A DNA stretch of 8,668 bases. Source: Chloroflexota bacterium (lineage in GTDB: Bacteria; Chloroflexota; Anaerolineae; Aggregatilineales; UBA3940). The notes under the pieces are model-generated. The model saw nothing but the letters and a program-made list of their open reading frames with translations. It was not told the origin of the DNA and did not search any database. The position numbers were made by a program, and so were the translations under genes. Location: positions 1 to 8,668 of the forward strand of contig DRKO01000206.1 in the NCBI GenBank assembly GCA_011051745.1. The letters are read 5' to 3'. Below, piece by piece: positions 1-5,356 of the stretch; position 1 is the first letter of the stretch; every line of letters begins with the position of its first letter.

Positions 1-2544
1 CAGAAAGCGTTCCTCGATCACGGGGCGGTACAGTGCGGGTTCTGCACTCCGGGCCTGATCATGACGGCCAAAGCCCTGATTGACGAAAACCCCGACCCGG
101 ACGAGCAGGACATCAAGATCGCCCTGAAGGATACGCTCTGCCGATGCACGGGGTACGTGAGCGTGATCCACGCGATCAAATCGGCGGCCAGCGAGATTCG
201 AGGGGAAGGGCCGATCCCCTGGCACCGACCGGAGACGATGGAGCCGCTCCGCGTGGTCGGCCAGCCGCTCCCGCGCCCTGAGGAGATGGACAAGGTCACC
301 GGACGGGCACGTTATGCGGACGACTACGTTTTTCCGGGAATGCTCTACGGGCGCACATTGCGAAGCGCCTATCCCCATGCCCGGATTCTGAACATTGACA
401 CCAGCGAGGCCGAGGCGCTTCCCGGCGTCCACGCCGTGCTGACGTACAAAGACATCCCCGGCGAGAACATTCACGGGCTGATCTACGACGACTGGCCCTG
501 TCTGGCGGAGGGTAAAGTCCGCTATATGGGCGATCCGGTGGCGATTGTGGCGGCAGAGACGCCGGATATCGCCGCCGAGGCGCTGGAGCGGATCAAAGTC
601 GAGTATGAGCCGCTGCCCGTTGTGGGCGATCCAGTGTACGCCCGCAGTGAAGGCGCGCCCCTCATTCATGAGGAATGGAAGACGGGCAATCTGCTCAAGC
701 ATATCAAAGTGCGGCATGGCGACATCGAGAAGGGATTCGAAGAAGCGGACGTTGTTGTCGAGCGCACCTATCACACCCCCACGACGGAACACGCCTTCCT
801 TGAGCCAGAGTGCTCAATCGGCGTCCCGGCCGGGTTCGATGAGGAGCATCAGAAGCTCACCGTCTACGTTGGCTCCCAGATTCCGTACGCCGATCGCCAT
901 CAGGTGGCCCGCATTCTGGGCGTGCCGGAGGATCAGGTACGCATCCGGGGCACACTGATCGGGGGTGGGTTCGGCGGCAAGGAGGACCTAGCAGCACAGG
1001 CTCATGTGGCTCTGCTGGCCCAGGCCACAGGTCGCCCGGTCAAGATGCTTTACTCGCGTCGGGAATCACTCATCTTCCACCCCAAACGCCACGCGACGAT
1101 CATCACCATCAGGGTTGGGGCGAAGCGAGACGGCACGCTGACCGCCATTAAGGCGGAACTGTACGGCGACGGCGGGGCCTACGCCTCGCTGAGCGACAAG
1201 GTGATGACCCGCGCCACCACCCACGCCACCGGCCCCTACGTCGTCCCGAACGCCCGCATTGACTGCTACGCAATGTACACCAACAACCCGCCCTCAGGTG
1301 CATTCCGGGGCTTCGGCGTGACGCAGTCCGCTTTCGCCGTCGAGAGCACCATGGATATTCTGGCCGAGGAACTGGGCATGGACCCGGTCGAGCTGCGCCT
1401 GAAGAACGCTCAGCGCGTCGGCGCGACGACGGCGACCGGACAGGTGCTCCGGGAGAGCGTCGGCCTGATCGAGACGCTCAGGCGGGTGCAGGCGGAGATG
1501 CTCAAAAACGGGACGTTCCGCTGGGGCTGGCGCGAGGGGAATAAGGCCTACGGCTGGGGCGTGGCCTGCTCCTACAAGAACACCGGTCTGGGCGGCGGCG
1601 CACCCGACAAGGCAGCCGTCGAGGTCGAGGCGTTCGAGGACGGCACGGTCGAGGCCCGCACCTCCTCAGCCGACATGGGGCAGGGTCTCTCCGCCGTTGT
1701 GGCGCAGTGTACCGCCGAGGAACTCGGCCTGCCCTATGACAGGGTGCGAGTGTTGCTCTCTGACACCGATCTGACGCCGGACGGCGGCCCGACGACCGCC
1801 TCGCGCCAGACGTTCGTAACGGGTAACGCGGCCCGTCTGGCAGCTGGGGCACTCCGCGAAGCGCTGCGTTCTGTGGCTGCTGAATACCACAATGTGCCGC
1901 CCGATCAGATTCGCTTCGAGGAGGGTCTGATACGTTATAACGGTCAGGCCACGCCTCTGGGTGAGGTCGTCAGATGGATGCACGAGCACGGGCTGGAGTC
2001 AAAGGCCACATACGAGTACTGGGCTCCTGAGACAAAGCCCCTCGGCGAGGGCGGCGATATGCACTTTGCCTTCTCCTACGCCACGCAGGCGGCGCTGGTC
2101 AAGGTTGATCTGGAGACGGGCGAGGTGCACGTCCTGAAGGTGGTGACGGCGACGGACGTCGGACGCGCCATCAACCCCCGGAACCTTATGGGGCAGCTTG
2201 AGGGTGGGGTCGTGATGGCGATGGGCAACTGCCTGACCGAGGAGTACATCGTCGAGGACGGCGTGCCCTGGACGACACTGCTGGCCCGTTACAAGATACC
2301 GAGTATCAAGTATACCCCGCAGATCATCTCCCACATTGTGGAGGAACCGGTCTCGACGGGGCCTTACGGGGCGAAGGGTGTAGGGGAGATATCCTCTATC
2401 AACACCACCCCGGCGATCTGCAATGCGATCTACAACGCCACCGGCGTGCGTGTCTACAGCATCCCGGTTGATCAGGACGCACTGCTGCGCGCGCTGAAAG
2501 CGGGCGCGAAGGAGGTCACGACCACCTGGCACGACGTGCGCTGA
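1..2544 (+). CDS. Xanthine dehydrogenase/aldehyde oxidoreductase-family hydroxylase, fused [2Fe-2S] and molybdopterin chain, 5' partial
   Basis: The frame is open from the first base, so the start lies upstream; 847 residues are visible. Counting from the first visible codon, QCGFC (C12, C15) and LCRC (C47, C49) are the four cysteines of the all-helical second [2Fe-2S] domain. A linker at about 66-85 leads into the complete molybdopterin domain: VTGRARYADD, GGGFGGK (321-327), SGAFRGFG (R436, contacting the cofactor or substrate in relatives), DMGQG (558-562) and GAKGVGE, where E796 matches the catalytic glutamate of the family. The plant-type ferredoxin domain must lie before the window. Fusion of Fe-S and Moco parts without an FAD domain resembles Desulfovibrio aldehyde oxidoreductase (Mop), whereas many bacterial relatives split them into separate subunits. 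The enzyme hydroxylates an aldehyde, purine or other N-heterocycle using water; the substrate cannot be read from the sequence. An FAD subunit, if used, would be encoded outside the window. Family is very secure, substrate unknown. Confidence 0.95.
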   Translation, partial: QKAFLDHGAVQCGFCTPGLIMTAKALIDENPDPDEQDIKIALKDTLCRCTGYVSVIHAIKSAASEIRGEGPIPWHRPETMEPLRVVGQPLPRPEEMDKVTGRARYADDYVFPGMLYGRTLRSAYPHARILNIDTSEAEALPGVHAVLTYKDIPGENIHGLIYDDWPCLAEGKVRYMGDPVAIVAAETPDIAAEALERIKVEYEPLPVVGDPVYARSEGAPLIHEEWKTGNLLKHIKVRHGDIEKGFEEADVVVERTYHTPTTEHAFLEPECSIGVPAGFDEEHQKLTVYVGSQIPYADRHQVARILGVPEDQVRIRGTLIGGGFGGKEDLAAQAHVALLAQATGRPVKMLYSRRESLIFHPKRHATIITIRVGAKRDGTLTAIKAELYGDGGAYASLSDKVMTRATTHATGPYVVPNARIDCYAMYTNNPPSGAFRGFGVTQSAFAVESTMDILAEELGMDPVELRLKNAQRVGATTATGQVLRESVGLIETLRRVQAEMLKNGTFRWGWREGNKAYGWGVACSYKNTGLGGGAPDKAAVEVEAFEDGTVEARTSSADMGQGLSAVVAQCTAEELGLPYDRVRVLLSDTDLTPDGGPTTASRQTFVTGNAARLAAGALREALRSVAAEYHNVPPDQIRFEEGLIRYNGQATPLGEVVRWMHEHGLESKATYEYWAPETKPLGEGGDMHFAFSYATQAALVKVDLETGEVHVLKVVTATDVGRAINPRNLMGQLEGGVVMAMGNCLTEEYIVEDGVPWTTLLARYKIPSIKYTPQIISHIVEEPVSTGPYGAKGVGEISSINTTPAICNAIYNATGVRVYSIPVDQDALLRALKAGAKEVTTTWHDVR

Positions 2545-2569
2545 TCACCCCCGCAGGTGAGTCCCTCCG

Positions 2570-2610
2570 CACTCCCGACAGCCGGAACCGGCCTGTCGGG
2601 AGTGTTTTTT
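2570..2610 (+). terminator. Intrinsic terminator of the molybdo-hydroxylase gene
   Basis: CACTCCCGACAG (2570-2581) pairs perfectly with CTGTCGGGAGTG (2593-2604), with a further CCGG/CCGG pairing inside, and is followed directly by six T (2605-2610). It lies 26 bases after the TGA stop at 2542-2544. On the opposite strand the hairpin has no T run after it, so it works only rightward. Confidence 0.93.
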
Positions 2611-2652
2611 GCGGGGCGCACAACGGTGAGAGAAAAGAGCTCGCTTCCTCTC

Positions 2653-3063
2653 TTAACGGCACCAGCCCATGCCGAGGAGCCGGGGGTCGGCCAGCAGAGG
2701 GATGGTGCAGGTCAGGAACGTGGTAGCCAGCACCGGCAACGCCAGAATGGCAACAAGTATCCCCAGCCCGCGCGATTGTTCGCTGGGACCCATCCCTCCG
2801 ATGACGATGGGGATCGCAAACATCACAACACGCGCCAGAAAGACGAAAAGCTCTGATAACCCCAGCAGGTTGACGTACAGGTCGGCAGTGGTGAGCAGCG
2901 CCAGCACCGCCAGCATGAACAGAAAGAGTATTGGGGCCTGCTCCCCTGACATGGAGAGTATCAGCACGGCCCCCAGAATGATCAGATAATGCAGGATGCT
3001 TGTCCAGTGTAGCGGCGCGAGCGGCACAAACTGCGAAAGCTCGATATTGGGAATGGCAGGCAT
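2653..3063 (-). CDS. Small four-helix integral membrane protein, function unknown
   Basis: A 136-residue, very hydrophobic protein with probable membrane helices at about residues 21-38, 43-66, 72-91 and 98-124, joined by short loops (SGEQ, GPSEQSRG). I do not recognise a family and see no catalytic motif. It is judged real rather than a shadow for three reasons: the hydrophobic pattern is regular, a strong Shine-Dalgarno GGAGGGG (3068-3074) sits four bases before the ATG, and a promoter candidate lies upstream at 3126-3154. The gene is convergent with the molybdo-hydroxylase and divergent from the nurA operon, so it is probably transcribed alone. No convincing terminator of its own is visible; leftward transcripts would run into the hairpin at 2570-2604. 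It could be a small-molecule permease subunit or simply an orphan membrane protein; neither can be shown. Confidence 0.78.
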   Translation of the reverse strand: MPAIPNIELSQFVPLAPLHWTSILHYLIILGAVLILSMSGEQAPILFLFMLAVLALLTTADLYVNLLGLSELFVFLARVVMFAIPIVIGGMGPSEQSRGLGILVAILALPVLATTFLTCTIPLLADPRLLGMGWCR

Positions 3064-3125
3064 TTATCCCCTCCAGCGTCTGCTTGAGTAGCTCCCGTTA
3101 AGCGCCCCGTAAGCGGGCTCCTGTT

Positions 3126-3154
3126 TATATACCTTGAAAGCCGCCGTAAAGCAA
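3126..3154 (-). promoter_or_regulatory. Predicted sigma70-type promoter of the small membrane protein gene
   Basis: Read on the minus strand, TTGCTT (3154-3149) is followed after 17 bases by TATATA (3131-3126), overlapped by TATAAA two bases later. Transcription would begin near 3119, giving a 5' leader of about 55 bases before the ATG at 3063. The -35 is weak (TTG only), the -10 is good. Confidence 0.55.
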
Positions 3155-3168
3155 TGAGGGACCGGAGG

Positions 3169-3218
3169 AAAAAGCAAAGCTCCCGGTCGGGTGTGAGGGG
3201 GAAAAACCCGCCGGGAGC
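3169..3218 (-). terminator. Candidate leftward intrinsic terminator, or a switchable leader hairpin on the plus strand
   Basis: GCTCCCGG (3179-3186) pairs with CCGGGAGC (3211-3218) and, past one bulged base (3187), CGGGT (3188-3192) pairs with ACCCG (3206-3210). This makes a 13-pair stem with a 13-base loop. On the minus strand the stem is followed by TTTGCTTTTT (3178-3169), typical of an intrinsic terminator. No annotated leftward gene ends here, so it may stop antisense transcription or end an unannotated small RNA. On the plus strand the same arm CTCCC could instead pair with the Shine-Dalgarno at 3229-3233. Confidence 0.55.
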
Positions 3219-3226
3219 CTTCGCCA

Positions 3227-3281
3227 AAGGGAGGAGACAGCGATGGGCGTTATCTCGTCTCGATGCTATGTTACGCGATAA
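3227..3281 (+). CDS. Possible 12-codon leader peptide with strong Shine-Dalgarno
   Basis: AAAGGGAGGAG (3227-3236) is one of the strongest ribosome-binding sequences in the window and lies six bases before an ATG (3243-3245). That ATG opens a frame for MGVISSRCYVTR ending in TAA (3279-3281). Such a strong site in front of so short a frame, next to a large hairpin and 195 bases before nurA, suggests a regulatory leader peptide. There is no run of a single amino acid as in classical attenuators. It may equally be chance, and no rightward promoter for it is clearly visible. Confidence 0.3.
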
Positions 3282-3317
3282 AGGGGGTAACCCCTAGTTA
3301 CAAACTACATGCTCGCC

Positions 3318-3354
3318 ATATGATCAATGTCACATCATGTGATGAAAATCACAT
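3318..3354. promoter_or_regulatory. Two adjacent Crp/Fnr-type operator palindromes
   Basis: ATGTGATGAAAATCACAT (3337-3354) has perfect six-base arms around a six-base spacer and matches the Crp consensus TGTGA-N6-TCACA exactly. Directly beside it, ATATGATCAATGTCACAT (3318-3335) has the same layout with one arm mismatch. The centres (3326.5 and 3345.5) are 19 bases apart. A Crp/Fnr-family regulator is implied, but its identity and ligand are not known. The nearest downstream promoter would start about 98 bases from the better site, and the sites could also act on a leftward transcript. Confidence 0.6.
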
Positions 3355-3408
3355 ACAGACTTTCATCTACCCGCCGGCTGGCAGCCTGAGCCGGTGTCCC
3401 GGCAGCAC

Positions 3409-3437
3409 TTGCGCCCTTAGAACGCCCGTGCTATGCT
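3409..3437 (+). promoter_or_regulatory. Predicted promoter of the nurA-herA operon
   Basis: TTGCGC (3409-3414), a 17-base spacer and TATGCT (3432-3437) preceded directly by TG-C (3429-3431) form an extended -10 promoter. The start would be near 3444, giving a leader of about 30 bases before the nurA ATG. The -35 matches only TTG, which fits activator help or reliance on the extended -10. Confidence 0.45.
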
Positions 3438-3475
3438 GATGGTGTTGCTGGCCGTTAATCAGAAAGAGCGTGACG

Positions 3476-4690
3476 ATGCTGGAATTCCACAAGCTGACCG
3501 GACAGGTCGAGTCGATGAGCGAATACCTGGCCGGGCAGGAGCAGAGCCTGGAGGACAAACTGGAGCTGGCGCTCACGCTCCTGAACGACTATGCGGATGA
3601 GAAGGCCCTTCCCCGCATCCGGGAGCGTGTGCAGGAGGCCATAGAGCGGGATGCCGGATACCGGGGAGCCAGCCCTCTGGATGAACCGCTGGGGGGCACT
3701 TACGGACCTGCGCCACTGCCGGAGAGGGCGACCCTTGTGGCAACGGATGGCTCGCAGATTTACCCCCGGCGTCATCGCGAGCCTTCCTACTACCTGATCA
3801 ACATCGGCACGATGGTGATCCATCATGGCAGCGGCGAAGCGCCGGAGGTGTTCAGCGAGCCGTACCTGTTCTATGAGCAGGAATACCTTTACCTTCAGGA
3901 CGAGGGGCTGACCCCCAACGCCGTCATTGACGCGCGGCGCACCATTTATGAGATGACAGCCCTGACAGAGCATACCTGGTTATGCCGCGACCGGGCACGC
4001 CCTCTGGTGGCCCTGCTGGATAACCCCCTGCTCTTTTTCATGAGCATCGAGGTTCCCGAACGCCGCCAGCTACGTGACATCTACTTCAGTTCGATGAACA
4101 ATCTGCTGGAGATCGGGGCCGGGCTGGCCGGATACATAGATAAGCCGGATAGCACGTTCATCGTGCGGCTGCTGCATCTGCTGAGCCTGCCGGAGGACGC
4201 GATCACGCGCGGGGCGCTGGCTACCAGCGGCTCGCTGGAGGGCCTGCGGGATATTCAGGTCTTCAGCACGCTCCTGAAGCCGGGCTGGCGGACAGCGCTC
4301 CTCGTCCAGATGTCGCCCCAGAATAAGCAGTTTCGCCAGCAGGGAAGCGAGATGCACGAGATCGCCTTCTTCTATCTCAACGTTGCCGCTCAGGGCGAGC
4401 GGGCCAGGCTGGCGCGGATCGAGATTCCTATGTGGGTGGTACGCGACCGGACGCTGGTCGCCGAGATGCAGGCATTGATTTACCACCAGTGCCAGCAGCT
4501 TACCAAGCGATACCCGTATATCCTGACGCGGGCCGACGAACTGGCCGTTGTCAAAGGCGATGAGGCCCGTCAGCTCGACCGGATGATCCGGGTGGCGATG
4601 GTGCAACACGGGATGCACGCTGAAGAGAGCGAGAAACAGGCTACCAAGAAGATCGCTCGCGGGCGGAAAACACGTTTCGAGGTCGGCTGA
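3476..4690 (+). CDS. nurA: NurA-domain DNA-end nuclease
   Basis: A 404-residue protein with the NurA domain after a helical N-terminus (residues 1 to about 65). Visible family marks are ATDGSQI (89-95, with the metal-binding aspartate D91), a second acidic strand LVALLDNPLL (177-186, D182), GYIDKP (219-224) and the C-terminal PYILTRADELAVV (347-359). NurA proteins are Mn-dependent nucleases that act with HerA to trim DNA ends to 3' single strands for recombination; this role is known for archaea and is inferred here. The ATG at 3476 is chosen because AGAAAGAG (3461-3468) lies seven bases before it. An in-frame GTG at 3470 (two more residues) would leave only one base of spacing. It is the first of three same-strand genes, followed by a 26-base gap. 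The basic tail (KKIARGRKTR) may bind DNA. Confidence 0.88.
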   Translation: MLEFHKLTGQVESMSEYLAGQEQSLEDKLELALTLLNDYADEKALPRIRERVQEAIERDAGYRGASPLDEPLGGTYGPAPLPERATLVATDGSQIYPRRHREPSYYLINIGTMVIHHGSGEAPEVFSEPYLFYEQEYLYLQDEGLTPNAVIDARRTIYEMTALTEHTWLCRDRARPLVALLDNPLLFFMSIEVPERRQLRDIYFSSMNNLLEIGAGLAGYIDKPDSTFIVRLLHLLSLPEDAITRGALATSGSLEGLRDIQVFSTLLKPGWRTALLVQMSPQNKQFRQQGSEMHEIAFFYLNVAAQGERARLARIEIPMWVVRDRTLVAEMQALIYHQCQQLTKRYPYILTRADELAVVKGDEARQLDRMIRVAMVQHGMHAEESEKQATKKIARGRKTRFEVG

Positions 4691-4702
4691 GGAGTAGAAA
4701 GC

Positions 4703-4708
4703 AGGAGG
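4703..4708 (+). promoter_or_regulatory. Shine-Dalgarno of the middle operon gene
   Basis: AGGAGG lies eight bases before the ATG at 4717, in the short gap after the nurA stop. It shows that this gene has its own efficient translation start rather than depending on coupling to nurA. Confidence 0.8.
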
Positions 4709-4716
4709 AACAAGTA

Positions 4717-5331
4717 ATGGCTAATGCCGTGGATGAACCGATCGGGCGGGTGCTGCGGGCCAGCACTCAGGGCTTCTCCGCCGGAGCCAGGGTTCACCAG
4801 ATTGACACGCTTGCATTCGGGATGCTTGTCCGCGCCCAGCCGCGCAACGAGGAGGCGCAGGGCGCCGTTTACGGGCTTCTGTATGACATCCACATTGATG
4901 ACGACCCGCTGGTGCGGGAACTGGTTCTGGCGGATACAACCAGCGAGGAGATGATCCGGGATCAGCATTATCACCGCCTCGTTCCGGTCGAGATGAGCAT
5001 CCTGTCAATCGGGTTCCGTGCCTACGACGGTCAGATACGCCATGCGCTGCCCCCGCGTCCTCCCCTGAGCCTCGACCCTGTTTATGTATGCAGTTCGGAG
5101 GAGATTCGCGAGGTGACCAGCCGCTTCGACTATTTCCGTCTGGTGCTTACGTCTCAGGTTCCCTCCGAGCAACTGCTGGCCGCCAATCTACTCATAGCGG
5201 CGGGCACACTTCCTGAGAATGAACAGTACGATTTTCTGGTGCGGGCCGGTCGCGAGGTTGCCCGCCTTCTGGGCGGCGACATGGCGCGGCTGGACAACCT
5301 GCTCCGGCTGATCTATCCCTCGACGCAGTAA
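4717..5331 (+). CDS. HAS-barrel-like protein between nurA and herA, probable third component
   Basis: A 204-residue soluble protein without signal peptide or membrane helix and without Walker motifs. Residues 9-105 begin IGRVLRASTQGFSAGARV and continue through FGMLVRAQ and GAVYGLLYDIHI to VEMSILSIGFRA. This strand pattern (G-x-V start, a hydrophobic 'G-x-x-V' strand, then V-x-G-x-x-x-D-I) resembles the HAS-barrel found at the N-terminus of HerA and of F1-type ATPases. The C-terminal part (about 128-202, from SSEEIREVTSRFDYFRLVL) looks helical. The assignment is from pattern only. The gene lies 26 bases after nurA and 25 before herA, so a structural partner, adaptor or regulator of that nuclease-translocase pair is the best inference. 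I recognise no gene name. An independent housekeeping role cannot be excluded. Confidence 0.85.
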   Translation: MANAVDEPIGRVLRASTQGFSAGARVHQIDTLAFGMLVRAQPRNEEAQGAVYGLLYDIHIDDDPLVRELVLADTTSEEMIRDQHYHRLVPVEMSILSIGFRAYDGQIRHALPPRPPLSLDPVYVCSSEEIREVTSRFDYFRLVLTSQVPSEQLLAANLLIAAGTLPENEQYDFLVRAGREVARLLGGDMARLDNLLRLIYPSTQ

Positions 5332-5356
5332 AGCGATGGCTTGAGGTTTAACCACT

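Larger units (their letters stand above)
3064..3475. other. Regulatory intergenic region between divergent transcription units
   Basis: No substantial gene fits here. The gap holds a leftward promoter (3126-3154) with three GCTTWACGG-like motifs, a hairpin that is a good minus-strand terminator (3169-3218), a strong Shine-Dalgarno with a 12-codon open frame (3227-3281), a set of GTTAC/GTAAC inverted motifs (3270-3301), two Crp/Fnr-like palindromes (3318-3354), a CCGGCT/AGCCGG inverted repeat (3374-3394) and a rightward promoter (3409-3437). The left half may be transcribed as a leader or small RNA. Confidence 0.7.

Noticed and set aside
1999..2532. A 177-codon minus-strand frame over the molybdo-hydroxylase
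   Set aside because: It is the shadow of a well-supported gene, with no recognisable domain.
2629..2653. Weak GAGAG/CTCTC hairpin just after the small membrane gene as its terminator
   Set aside because: The stem has mismatches and the T-rich part lies inside rather than after the stem.
2557..2989. Plus-strand frames of about 100 codons opposite the small membrane protein
   Set aside because: Their products are charged and low in complexity, and one runs through the terminator at 2570-2610.
2982..3227. An 81-codon minus-strand frame overlapping the start of the small membrane protein
   Set aside because: It would start with TTG without a ribosome site, runs through the hairpin at 3179-3218, and overlaps a better gene.
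3374..3394. CCGGCT/AGCCGG inverted repeat upstream of the nurA promoter
   Set aside because: It has short GC-only arms, no T run, and no link to another element; it could be chance.
4070..4618. A 182-codon minus-strand frame over nurA
   Set aside because: It is antisense to the conserved NurA motifs and has no domain of its own.
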